Source of the DNA: UBA2357 sp041678045
Lineage (GTDB): Bacteria > Pseudomonadota > Gammaproteobacteria > Burkholderiales > Rhodocyclaceae
Assembly (NCBI GenBank): GCA_041678045.1
Contig: JBAYOV010000002.1
Location: forward strand, 91,305 to 155,304
Direction of reading: 5' to 3'
Length of the DNA stretch: 64,000 bases
Below the pieces are notes generated by a model, which was given only the letters and a program-made list of their open reading frames with translations, did no database searches and was not told the origin of the DNA. Made by a program: the position numbers and the translations under genes. Shown here in pieces: positions 24,902 to 33,501 of the stretch (its first letter is position 1; each line of letters begins with the position of its first letter).

Positions 24902-26063
24902 GCACAACGGGCAGCGACCGCTGATTGCGCACATCGTGTTCAGTTTTCATGCCGGCGGCCTGGAAAATGGTGTGGTGAACCTGATCAACCATCTGCCTGG
25001 CCAGCAGTTCCGCCATGCGCTGATCGCACTGACCGATTGCAGCCCGGCGTTTCTCGCGCGCATCCAGCGCAACGATCTGCAGGTGCACACACTGCACAAG
25101 CCCCCCGGGCAGACTGCGCGCATCTACCCGGCACTTTACCGGTTGTTGCGCAGCCTGCGCCCGGACATCGTGCATACCCGCAACCTTGCTGCCCTGGAGG
25201 CACAGGTGCCGGCCGCGCTGGCCGGCGTCCGTGCCCGCATTCATGGCGAGCACGGCTGGGATGTGTCCGACCCCGATGGGCTGGGGCGCAAGAACCGCTT
25301 CATCCGCAGGCTCTACAGCCCCTTTGTACATCGCTATGTGGCCCTCTCCCGCGACATCGAGTCCTATCTCACCGGCCGCGTGGGCATTGCCGCAAGGCGG
25401 GTGCAGCGCATCTGCAACGGGGTGGATGTGCAACGCTTCAGCCCGGCCGATGGCGGCGGACGGGCCGCGCTGGCCGGTTCGCCGTTCAACGACGCCGGGC
25501 TGCAGGTGTTTGCCACCGTCGGCCGTCTGCAGGCGATCAAGGATCAGTCCCTGCTGCTGCGCGCCTTTGCCCGTGTGCTGCAGCAACTGCCGGCGCAGCG
25601 CGCGCGGCTGCGCCTGATGATTGTCGGGGACGGCCCCTTGCGGACGCCCCTGCAGGCCGAGGCCGAGGCGCTTGGCCTGGCGCCGGTGGTGTGGTTTGCC
25701 GGCGAGCGGGCCGATGTGGATGCGGTCATGCGTGCGGCCGATGTGTTCGTGCTGCCGTCGCGCGCCGAAGGCATCTCGAACACCGTGCTGGAGGCGATGG
25801 CCAGCGGTTTGCCGGTGATCGCCTCCCGTGTCGGGGGCAATCCCGAACTGGTGGTGCACCGGGAGTGCGGCCTGCTGGTGCCGGCCGGCGACGAAGCGGC
25901 GCTGGCGCAGGCCATGAGCGTGTATGTGGAGAACGAGGCGCAGCGCCGGCAGGACGGGGCGCGTGCGCGTGCGCGCGTCGAGGACGGTTTCAGCCTGCAG
26001 GGCATGGTGCGTGCCTACGAACAGCTTTATCTGGACAGTCTCAGGCGGCCGGGCGGGCGCTGA
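24894..26063 (+). CDS. Glycosyltransferase, XrtA system (TIGR03088 type, GT4-like)
   Basis: 389 residues. HIVFSFHAGGLENGVVNLIN near the start is characteristic, and the donor-binding region contains ATVGRLQAIKDQ and PSRAEGISNTVLEAMASGLP. A sugar transferase building the repeat unit. The ATG at 24894 overlaps the end of xrtA by eight bases, supporting translational coupling. Confidence 0.93.
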   Translation: MSEHNGQRPLIAHIVFSFHAGGLENGVVNLINHLPGQQFRHALIALTDCSPAFLARIQRNDLQVHTLHKPPGQTARIYPALYRLLRSLRPDIVHTRNLAALEAQVPAALAGVRARIHGEHGWDVSDPDGLGRKNRFIRRLYSPFVHRYVALSRDIESYLTGRVGIAARRVQRICNGVDVQRFSPADGGGRAALAGSPFNDAGLQVFATVGRLQAIKDQSLLLRAFARVLQQLPAQRARLRLMIVGDGPLRTPLQAEAEALGLAPVVWFAGERADVDAVMRAADVFVLPSRAEGISNTVLEAMASGLPVIASRVGGNPELVVHRECGLLVPAGDEAALAQAMSVYVENEAQRRQDGARARARVEDGFSLQGMVRAYEQLYLDSLRRPGGR

Positions 26064-26105
26064 GGCAAGACCGAAGAACCGACCCAACAGCAACGGGAAA
26101 TCAGC

Positions 26106-28070
26106 ATGTGTGGCATCGCCGGAATCTTTGACTTTCGTGGCACGCGAGAAATGGATCGTGCCTTGGTGCAGCGGATGAACGACATCCAGTACCACCGTGG
26201 TCCGGACGAGGGCGGGCTGTTTCTTGCGCCGGGGGTGGCGCTGGCGCATCGCCGGCTGTCCATCATCGATTTGTCCACCGGGCAGCAGCCCCTGTTCAAC
26301 GAGGACGGTTCGGTGGTGGTGGTGTTCAATGGCGAAATCTACAACTACCAGTCGCTGGTGCCCGAACTCGAAGCGCTCGGGCATGTGTTTCACACGCGCA
26401 GCGATACCGAAGTCATCGTGCACGCCTGGGAGTCGTGGGGCGAGGCCTGCGTGGAGCGTTTCCGGGGCATGTTTGCCTTTGCGCTGTACGACCGCAACCG
26501 CGACACCCTGTTCATGGCGCGTGACCGGCTCGGCGTGAAACCCCTGTTCTATGCCTGGCTGGACGACGATTGCCTGATCTTCGGTTCCGAACTGAAGGTG
26601 TTGATGCAGCATCCGGCCCTCGACCGCCAGTTCGACCCGCTCGCGGTCGAGGAGTATTTTGCGCTGGGCTACATCGTCGAGCCACGCACCATCTTTCGCG
26701 GCGCTCACAAGCTGGGGGCCGGAGCGTGCCTGAGCGTTCGGCGTGGTCAGGCCGAAAGACCCCAGCCTCGGCCGTACTGGGATGTGCGCTTCACCCTGGA
26801 TACGCGCATCGATGCCGATTCGGCCTGCGAAGAGTTGATGCACCGCCTGCGTGAATCGGTTCGACTGCGCATGATTGCGGAGGTGCCGCTGGGTGCCTTC
26901 CTGTCGGGCGGGGTGGATTCGAGCGCCGTGGTGGCGATCATGGCCGGCCTCAGCGAGACCCCGGTGAACACCTGTTCGATTGCCTTCGAGGACCCGGCCT
27001 TCAACGAGTCCGAGTTTGCCCGTATGGTGGCCGAGCGCTACGGCACCCGCCACCATGTGGAGACGGTGGTGTCGGACGACTTCGATCTGATCGACGCCCT
27101 GGCCGGGTTGTATGACGAACCCTATGCAGACAGCTCGGCGATGCCCACCTACCGGGTGTGCCAGCTTGCCCGCAAGCATGTCACCGTGGCCTTGTCGGGC
27201 GACGGGGGGGACGAGAGCTTCGGCGGTTATCGGCGCTATCGCCGGCATGTGGCCGAGGAGCGCCTGCGCGGTCGCCTGCCCCTGGGGCTGCGCCAGAGCG
27301 TGTTTGGCACACTCGGGCGGCTGTACCCCAAGGCCGACTGGGCCCCCCGCATGTTCCGTGCGAAAACCACCTTCCAGGCGCTGGCTCGTGACTCGGCGGC
27401 GGCTTATTTCCATGCGGTGTCGATCGTGCGCGACGATTTGCGCACGCAGTTGTTTTCGCGCGCACTGAAGTCGCAACTGGGGGGCTATAACGCGGTGGAT
27501 ATCTTCCGTGCCCGCGCCCAGGCGTCCGGACAGGACGATCCGCTGGCGATGGTGCAGTACATCGACACCCGCACCTATCTGGTGGGCGACATCAACACCA
27601 AGGTGGATCGGGCCAGCATGGCGCATTCGCTGGAAGTGCGCGAACCGCTGATGGATCACGAACTGGTGGAGTGGCTGGCCAGCCTGCCGTCCGCACTCAA
27701 GCTTCATCAGGGCGAAGGCAAGTATTTGCTCAAGAAAGGCATGGAAGCCTTGCTCCCGCATGAAGTGCTGTACCGCCCCAAAAAAGGGTTTTCGGTGCCG
27801 CTGGCACGCTGGTTCCGGGGGCCGCTGCGCGAGCGGGTGCGCGAGGCGGTGCTGGGCGAACGGCTGATGCAGACCGGTTTCTTCAATCCCGACTGCCTGA
27901 TGCATCTGGTCGATGCCCATCAGTCCGGCATGCGCGACTACAGCGCCCCCCTGTGGAGCCTGCTGATGTTCGACGCCTTCCTGCGCCAGCTCGACAGCCC
28001 GGCGATGGCCACGCCTGCCTGCAGCGACACACCGCTGCGCACGCATGCCGCCGGCGCCGCTGTGGTGTGA
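26106..28070 (+). CDS. asnB: Asparagine-synthase-like amidotransferase, XrtA system (TIGR03108 type)
   Basis: 654 residues. The N-terminal class II glutaminase is intact (MCGIAGIF, catalytic Cys2; YHRGPDEGG; FNGEIYNYQ). The synthetase half has the PP-loop LSGGVDSSAV near residue 265. It probably amidates a uronic-acid or other carboxyl group of the polymer, rather than making free asparagine. Members of this subfamily are linked to exopolysaccharide and floc formation in Zoogloea-type bacteria. Confidence 0.94.
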   Translation: MCGIAGIFDFRGTREMDRALVQRMNDIQYHRGPDEGGLFLAPGVALAHRRLSIIDLSTGQQPLFNEDGSVVVVFNGEIYNYQSLVPELEALGHVFHTRSDTEVIVHAWESWGEACVERFRGMFAFALYDRNRDTLFMARDRLGVKPLFYAWLDDDCLIFGSELKVLMQHPALDRQFDPLAVEEYFALGYIVEPRTIFRGAHKLGAGACLSVRRGQAERPQPRPYWDVRFTLDTRIDADSACEELMHRLRESVRLRMIAEVPLGAFLSGGVDSSAVVAIMAGLSETPVNTCSIAFEDPAFNESEFARMVAERYGTRHHVETVVSDDFDLIDALAGLYDEPYADSSAMPTYRVCQLARKHVTVALSGDGGDESFGGYRRYRRHVAEERLRGRLPLGLRQSVFGTLGRLYPKADWAPRMFRAKTTFQALARDSAAAYFHAVSIVRDDLRTQLFSRALKSQLGGYNAVDIFRARAQASGQDDPLAMVQYIDTRTYLVGDINTKVDRASMAHSLEVREPLMDHELVEWLASLPSALKLHQGEGKYLLKKGMEALLPHEVLYRPKKGFSVPLARWFRGPLRERVREAVLGERLMQTGFFNPDCLMHLVDAHQSGMRDYSAPLWSLLMFDAFLRQLDSPAMATPACSDTPLRTHAAGAAVV

Positions 28071-28130
28071 CGGTGGCTGCGCCCCGAACCTTGCATCCTC
28101 GCGCCCTTCATTCACGCACTTACGGTCATC

Positions 28131-29342
28131 ATGCGCATTCTTCACATTCTTGATCACTCGATTCCGCTGCACAGCGGCTACACCTTTCGTACGGCGGCAA
28201 TCCTGCGCGAGCAGCGCCAGCGTGGCTGGGAGACGGTGCATCTGACCTCACCCAAGCAGGGGGCAACGGCCGACAGTCTCGAGGAGGTCGACGGTCTGGC
28301 CTTTTACCGCACCCCGGTGCCGCCTGCGGGCCCGGCCGGGGTGCACGAGTTGCGCCAGATGCGGGCCACCGAGACCCGGCTGGATGCGCTGGTGCGCGAA
28401 CTGCGCCCTGACCTGTTGCATGCGCATTCGCCGGTGCTCAATGCCATTCCGGCCATTCGCACCGCCCGGCGCCACGGTTTGCCTGTGGTGTATGAGGTGC
28501 GCGCTTTCTGGGAAGACGCCGCCGTCGACCACGGCACCACCACCGAAGGCAGCCTGCGTTACCGGGTCAGCCGGATGATGGAAACCTGGGCGTTCAGGCG
28601 GGTCGACCATGTGTTCACCATTTGCGAGGGCTTGCGCCGCGACATCGTGGACAGGGGGATCGACGCCCGTCGGGTCACGGTGATTCCGAATGCCGTCGAT
28701 GTGGAGAATTTCCAGCTCTCGGGCGACCCCGACCCGGTGCTGCGGGCGCAGCTTGGTCTGGAGGGCTGCACCGTACTGGGCTTTGTGGGCTCCTTTTATG
28801 CCTATGAAGGTCTGGATCTGCTGCTCGATGCCTTTGCCGGCATGCTCGACGAGCGGCCACTGTTGCGCCTCCTGCTGGTGGGGGGCGGACCGCAGGCGGA
28901 GCGCCTGAAGGCCCAGGCCGAGCGGCTTGGCCTGGGCGAGCGGGTGATCTTTACCGGGCGGGTGCCGCATGCCGAAGTGAATCGCTATTACGACCAGATC
29001 GACCTGCTTGCCTATCCGCGTCATTCGATGCGTCTTACCGAGCTGGTCACTCCGCTCAAGCCGCTGGAGGCCATGGCGCAGGGCAGGCTGTTCGTGGCCT
29101 CCGATGTTGGCGGTCACAAGGAACTGATTCGCGATGGCGAAACCGGGCGGCTGTTTGCCGCTGGCAGTGTGGAGGCCCTGCGCACCGCCCTGGCGGAAAT
29201 GCTGGACCATCGCGAGCGCTGGCCGGCCATGCGTGCAGCGGGGCGACGCTTTGTCGAGGAAGTCCGTAACTGGCGCAACAGCATCGCCAATTACGCAGCG
29301 CCTTACGAAGCGCTGCTATCGTCCGAACGGGGCAAACGATAA
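28131..29342 (+). CDS. Glycosyltransferase, XrtA system (TIGR04063 type, GT4-like)
   Basis: 403 residues. Starts MRILHILDHSIPLHSGYTFR, the signature of this exosortase-linked family, and carries VGSFYAYEGLDLLLDA and a donor-site YPRHSMRLTELVTPLKPLEA. The role is addition of a sugar to the repeat unit. It is the last gene of the plus-strand core, and its final 40 bases overlap the end of the convergent gene on the minus strand. Confidence 0.92.
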   Translation: MRILHILDHSIPLHSGYTFRTAAILREQRQRGWETVHLTSPKQGATADSLEEVDGLAFYRTPVPPAGPAGVHELRQMRATETRLDALVRELRPDLLHAHSPVLNAIPAIRTARRHGLPVVYEVRAFWEDAAVDHGTTTEGSLRYRVSRMMETWAFRRVDHVFTICEGLRRDIVDRGIDARRVTVIPNAVDVENFQLSGDPDPVLRAQLGLEGCTVLGFVGSFYAYEGLDLLLDAFAGMLDERPLLRLLLVGGGPQAERLKAQAERLGLGERVIFTGRVPHAEVNRYYDQIDLLAYPRHSMRLTELVTPLKPLEAMAQGRLFVASDVGGHKELIRDGETGRLFAAGSVEALRTALAEMLDHRERWPAMRAAGRRFVEEVRNWRNSIANYAAPYEALLSSERGKR

Positions 29343-31132
29343 CAGCCGTGCCCGCCCGGCAGGCTGGAGGGCAGAGGTGTGCACTGCCAGCCGGGCTGTG
29401 GCGCGCTGTCCAGGCAGATGCGGGCATCGGGGTTGAGCCAGCGCCAGCCAGGGGCTTCGGCAGGCTCAGTCCGAACGGAAGGAGGGGGTTTTGGGGATGG
29501 GTCAATAAACGCCAGACTGCGGCTTACCTGCAGCGTTACCGGGTCGATGTGCAGGGTGAGCTGGCAGGCAACACCGCGCAGCGTTGGCGGTGACAGGGCC
29601 TGACGCTTGCCCAGCCGGCCGCCGAACACCCGCCAGTCGAGCGCCGACCAGATACGTGCCAGCAGGCCGCTGGGGGCGACACGGTGCAGCGCCTGTGGCT
29701 GACCGCGCAGGCGGACCTCACAGGGCGCTCCGGCCTCCTCACAGGACGCCCCCTTGCCGGGTGTCACCTCCACCTGTTCGAAACGGCTCAATCCGTACAA
29801 CACCCCATTGCTCAGGAACAGTGGCGTGGCACCCGCCAGTGCGGGCTCGTCCAGCAGGCGGGTGCGCGCTACCCGCAGCGGCGGCACGGCCTTGAGCTGG
29901 CCGGCGTGGTCGCGGGCATGCAGCACCACCCCTCCTGCGTAGCGCAGTTCCACCTGTTGCTGGCTGAACGATTGTGCCGCCTGCCCGCAGGTGCCGATCA
30001 TCACCATGCTGCGGTCCTCATTGCGCAAGCACAGCACGCCCGCCCATGCGTCATGAAAACGGCCGGCTGCGTCGCCTTGCCAGTGCAGCCGGTGTGCCTG
30101 ACGCAGGGGGGCGGGCAGCGGGCCCAGTGTGCGACACAGCGCGAGCACTGCAGCAAACCAGGCGTTGTACACCGACAGGTGCATGTATTCATCCCAGGCC
30201 GCCGCGCCCTGTGTGGGGCCTGCAGGGTCCAGCCAGAGCAGGCCGTCCGGACGGAACTGTGCCTGCAGTCGCCTGCACAGGGCCTTGACCGGGCTTTCCG
30301 CACACGGAGGTTGAGCGTCATCGGCGGGCGGGGGCAGGGTGTCGGTTTCACCCAGCAGAATCAGCGCACCCAGCAGGCAGGCATCGCCGAACAATGCATG
30401 GCTGCTGCGCCCCAGTCCGCCGGCCAACCCGCCGGGACCGTCCCAGCAGTGCACCAGCCAGCCGTAGAGCCTGCGCAGGCGGGGCATCAGCGCAGGGGCA
30501 CCGGTCAACCGGGCCAGCAGGGCCGTGAGGAACAGGGCCTTGTGGTGATAGGCCATCGGCGTGGCGATGGCCTCGCCCGCGTGCGGCTGGGCAGGAAAGT
30601 CGATGAAGCCACCCGCCGGCGTCATCCAGCGGTCGAGCAGGGCGACATAGTCGGCAAGCGCCCGGCTGTCGTCGAGTGCCTGAGGGGGGGCTGTGGGGGA
30701 CGTGTCGAGATGGGCCAGCACCCGGCACGCCTGTGCGAGCAGCCCCCAGTTGTTCGAAGGGTAGTCCTGCCGCAGGGGGCACAGCGCCGGGCCCCGGGCG
30801 AGCAGGGCAATGAGCGGCGCCGGGTCTGCGTTGCCCCGGCGGGCGAGGTGTTGCCCGGCGAGTTGCAGCAACAGATGGTTGAAGGGGTGGTGTCCCCGGT
30901 CGTCGGGGGGGGGGGCCTGCCAGTGCGTGAGCAGTGCTTGCGCCAGTGCAGGATCGCCGGGCGCATTGTTCAGCACCAGCGCCAGCGCGAGGCTGCAGTG
31001 TCCGTAGTGGTCGACCGGGCTGTCCCGGGCGTCGAGCGGGTCGTGCAGGCAGCCGTCCGCGCCGATGCACGCCCGCAGACCGTCGAGCTGGCGCTGGCAC
31101 AGGGCATCGAGTGAAACGATGTTTGGCTTCAT
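29303..31132 (-). CDS. Unknown 609-residue protein, possibly an alpha/alpha-toroid carbohydrate-active enzyme
   Basis: No family recognised with confidence. The first 330 residues are a series of helical hairpins with conserved-looking aromatic and acidic patches (PVDHYGHCSLALAL, DYPSNNWGLLAQACR, WDEYMHLSVYNAWFAAV). The last 250 look beta-rich. This arrangement resembles heparinase- or lyase-type toroid enzymes and would fit trimming of the polymer, but this is only an inference. No signal peptide. It is the last gene of a four-gene operon, and its 3' end contains a dispersed repeat and overlaps the convergent glycosyltransferase. Confidence 0.7.
   Translation of the reverse strand: MKPNIVSLDALCQRQLDGLRACIGADGCLHDPLDARDSPVDHYGHCSLALALVLNNAPGDPALAQALLTHWQAPPPDDRGHHPFNHLLLQLAGQHLARRGNADPAPLIALLARGPALCPLRQDYPSNNWGLLAQACRVLAHLDTSPTAPPQALDDSRALADYVALLDRWMTPAGGFIDFPAQPHAGEAIATPMAYHHKALFLTALLARLTGAPALMPRLRRLYGWLVHCWDGPGGLAGGLGRSSHALFGDACLLGALILLGETDTLPPPADDAQPPCAESPVKALCRRLQAQFRPDGLLWLDPAGPTQGAAAWDEYMHLSVYNAWFAAVLALCRTLGPLPAPLRQAHRLHWQGDAAGRFHDAWAGVLCLRNEDRSMVMIGTCGQAAQSFSQQQVELRYAGGVVLHARDHAGQLKAVPPLRVARTRLLDEPALAGATPLFLSNGVLYGLSRFEQVEVTPGKGASCEEAGAPCEVRLRGQPQALHRVAPSGLLARIWSALDWRVFGGRLGKRQALSPPTLRGVACQLTLHIDPVTLQVSRSLAFIDPSPKPPPSVRTEPAEAPGWRWLNPDARICLDSAPQPGWQCTPLPSSLPGGHGCYRLPRSDDSSAS
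29456..29478. repeat. Third copy of the 23-bp dispersed repeat, inside a coding region
   Basis: TTCGGCAGGCTCAGTCCGAA plus CGG has the same length and conserved ends as the inverted pair at 20978-21033. It falls near the 3' end of the unknown 609-residue gene, where it is read on the minus strand as SVRTEPAEA. Confidence 0.65.
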
Positions 31133-31135
31133 GCG

Positions 31136-32110
31136 TCAGGCTGGCCGGCGCAGCAGGGTGTGCAGCAGGCGCAGGCCAAAACGCAACGGGGTGCCGTCCC
31201 AAGGGGTGAAACGGGGCAGTTGCAACGGGTCGGCATGGCGGTCGGCTGCGGCCGGGGCGGTGGACACGGCCAGATCGAAGCCGGCCTCGCGCACCATGGC
31301 AACATGCTGGGGCAGATAGTCCTTGCCCGGGCGGCCGTTGGGATAGGCAAACAGGCGCACGGGCTGTTCGAGCAGGGTTTCCAGGGCCTGTTTTCCGGCG
31401 ACGATCTCCTCGCGCGCCTGCGCGTCGTCCAGCCGGGCGAGGATGGGGTGGTGGCTGGTATGGGCGCCGATCTCCACGCCGGTGCTGTGGTGCAGGGTGC
31501 GCAGTTGCGCGCGGGTGAGCATCAGGTCGGTGGGCAGCTGCAGGCCGAACTGTGCGGCCAGCGTTTCGCAGCGGTGCTTGCGTTCGAGCATCGGCTGGTA
31601 CTTGAAATGTCCGATCAGGGTGCGGATCAGGGCGCGGCGGCTGGCGGCATCCGTCACCTCCACCTGTGCCAGCCCGATGCTGGCAAGGTCGTGGCGCCCC
31701 TCGGGCAGGCGGCGGGCGAGTTCGATGAGCGTGTCGTTGAACATGCGGCCGCCGTCCAGAAAGCCGGTGGCAATGAAAAAGGTGGCCGGCAGACCGTGGG
31801 CCTGCAGAATCGGCAGGGCATGGGTGAGGTTGTCCGCGTAGCCATCGTCGAAGGTGATCGCGGCTGCCCGCGCCGGCAGGCTGCCTTCGCGCAGCCGCCG
31901 GCCGGCTTCGGCCAGTGGCAGCACATTGAAGTGGCGGGCGAGCAGGCGCATTTGCCAGTCGAAGGTGCTGCAGTCGGGCACCTCGGGCTGCAGCGGGTCG
32001 GTGGTGGGCAGCACCCGGTGATGGATGAGGATGGACAGGCGGTTGCGGGCGCCGGCCGGCGAGGCCAGCGACAGGGCCAGGGTGAGTGGGTGCAGGGCGT
32101 TCGTGCTCAT
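31136..32110 (-). CDS. Polysaccharide deacetylase family protein (second one in the locus)
   Basis: 324 residues. The NodB core is clear: ITFDDGYADN with the catalytic Asp pair, ATFFIATG, VEIGAHTSHHPIL with the metal histidines, and FAYPNGRPGKDY. It may remove N- or O-acetyl groups from the polymer. It starts with a four-base overlap with the upstream ligase-like gene and its stop is three bases from the next start, so the four genes form one operon. Confidence 0.9.
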   Translation of the reverse strand: MSTNALHPLTLALSLASPAGARNRLSILIHHRVLPTTDPLQPEVPDCSTFDWQMRLLARHFNVLPLAEAGRRLREGSLPARAAAITFDDGYADNLTHALPILQAHGLPATFFIATGFLDGGRMFNDTLIELARRLPEGRHDLASIGLAQVEVTDAASRRALIRTLIGHFKYQPMLERKHRCETLAAQFGLQLPTDLMLTRAQLRTLHHSTGVEIGAHTSHHPILARLDDAQAREEIVAGKQALETLLEQPVRLFAYPNGRPGKDYLPQHVAMVREAGFDLAVSTAPAAADRHADPLQLPRFTPWDGTPLRFGLRLLHTLLRRPA

Positions 32111-33501
32111 GAGCGGGGGTTCGGTGCGGCAGGCATCCCGGGGGGAGGCAGTGTGCAGATGATGTGCCGGAACTTGCCGTTGGCCGCCGGTGGAATGTGT
32201 GAGGTGCGCTGCACTTCGCAGCGCACCTCGTCGCCCAGCAGCGTGCGCAACCGGTGCGCCAGGGCGTCGGTGTGTGCCGGGTCGGGCGGCGTGTCGGTGA
32301 CAATGGCAATGCTTACCCTGTCCGGTTCGTGCTGCACCACCTGGTAGGCGCGCAGACCGGGCAGGTCGCGCATCAGGTGGTTGATGGCGCTGCCGTGCAC
32401 CCAGCCGCCGCGTGTGCTGCGCAGGCCGTCATTGGCACGGCCGCTGAGTTGCTGAAGCAGCGGCAGGCCACGGCCGCAGGGGCATTGCAGGGGGCTGAGC
32501 GCACCCCGATCGCCGGTGCGATAGCGCAGGAAGGGGAACTCCGGTCCGGCGAGATTGGTGACCAGGATGTCCCCTTCCTCGCCGGGGGGAAGGGGCTCGC
32601 CGGTGCTGTCGACCACCTCGACGATGAGCTCCTCGGCGGTGATGTGCAGCCCCCCCTGAGGGCATTCACGCGCGATGAAACCGGCGTCGCGTGCGCCGTA
32701 CTCGTTGGCCACGCCACAGCCAAAGGCGCTCGCGATGGCCTGGCGCCACTCGGGGCGCAGCACTTCGGAGGTGCAGAAGGCGACCCGTATGCCCAGGTCG
32801 TTCATCGGCAGGCCACGTTCGATGGCACGAAAGGCCAGGCGGGCAAGGGCGGAGGGGTAGCCGAACAGCTGTTTCGGGCGCGTCTGCCGCATGATGCCGA
32901 GAATCTGGTCGAGGCGGGCGTCGCTCAGCTCGCCGGTCGGGATCAGGCGGGTGGCGAACAGCCGGTCCCGCCATTCGCGCACCCTGTCCTGCGCGCTGTT
33001 CTCCTGCGTGGCGCCCCAGAGCACCAGCTCAGGGTCGCCGATGTCCACATCCCACCAGCGGGTGGCCCGCCACTTGGCCGCGATGTCAAAGCTGATGCGC
33101 GGCCGGCTGAGCAGGAAGTGCAGCGGCTCGCCCGATGAACCGCTGGTGCGCGCGCCGATCAGGTCGTGTGCGTGCTCGCTGCGGAGGGCCTCGAAGTGCG
33201 CGCGCATGAAGGGCTTGTCGGTGACCGGCAGGCGGGCGAGGGCGCCGGGGTCGCGAAAGTCGGCGGGGGTGAGTCCATGCTCATCCAGCCAGCCACGATA
33301 AAACGGCACCGAGGTGGCCAGGTGCGTCATGAAGGCGTGCAGCCGTTCGCCCTGCAGGGCGCGTATCGCACCCAGCCCCAGCCACTGGCTGTGCTCAAGC
33401 TGTCCGAGCAACGTGGTGGTGGTGTGCCGCTTGAGCCGCTCCTGCAACGGGAACAGCAGGCCGGAAACCAGTTGGCTGTGCAGGGTGCGGGCAAGGGTCA
33501 T
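32107..33501 (-). CDS. PaaK/CapK-like adenylate-forming enzyme
   Basis: 464 residues. The phosphate-binding loop is GARTSGSSGEPLHF near residue 118. Then NEYGARDAG and YRTGDRG give the AMP-contact motifs of the phenylacetate-CoA-ligase superfamily. CapK-type members are found in polysaccharide clusters and are thought to activate an acid that is then transferred to a sugar. Substrate unknown. Overlaps both neighbours by four bases. Confidence 0.88.
   Translation of the reverse strand: MTLARTLHSQLVSGLLFPLQERLKRHTTTTLLGQLEHSQWLGLGAIRALQGERLHAFMTHLATSVPFYRGWLDEHGLTPADFRDPGALARLPVTDKPFMRAHFEALRSEHAHDLIGARTSGSSGEPLHFLLSRPRISFDIAAKWRATRWWDVDIGDPELVLWGATQENSAQDRVREWRDRLFATRLIPTGELSDARLDQILGIMRQTRPKQLFGYPSALARLAFRAIERGLPMNDLGIRVAFCTSEVLRPEWRQAIASAFGCGVANEYGARDAGFIARECPQGGLHITAEELIVEVVDSTGEPLPPGEEGDILVTNLAGPEFPFLRYRTGDRGALSPLQCPCGRGLPLLQQLSGRANDGLRSTRGGWVHGSAINHLMRDLPGLRAYQVVQHEPDRVSIAIVTDTPPDPAHTDALAHRLRTLLGDEVRCEVQRTSHIPPAANGKFRHIICTLPPPGMPAAPNPRS

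Noticed and set aside
24696..28241. Very long minus-strand open frame (over 1100 codons) opposite the exopolysaccharide core
   Set aside because: It is the mirror of real plus-strand genes (glycosyltransferase, amidotransferase, glycosyltransferase) in GC-rich DNA; its residues are rich in His, Gln and Arg with no family motif.
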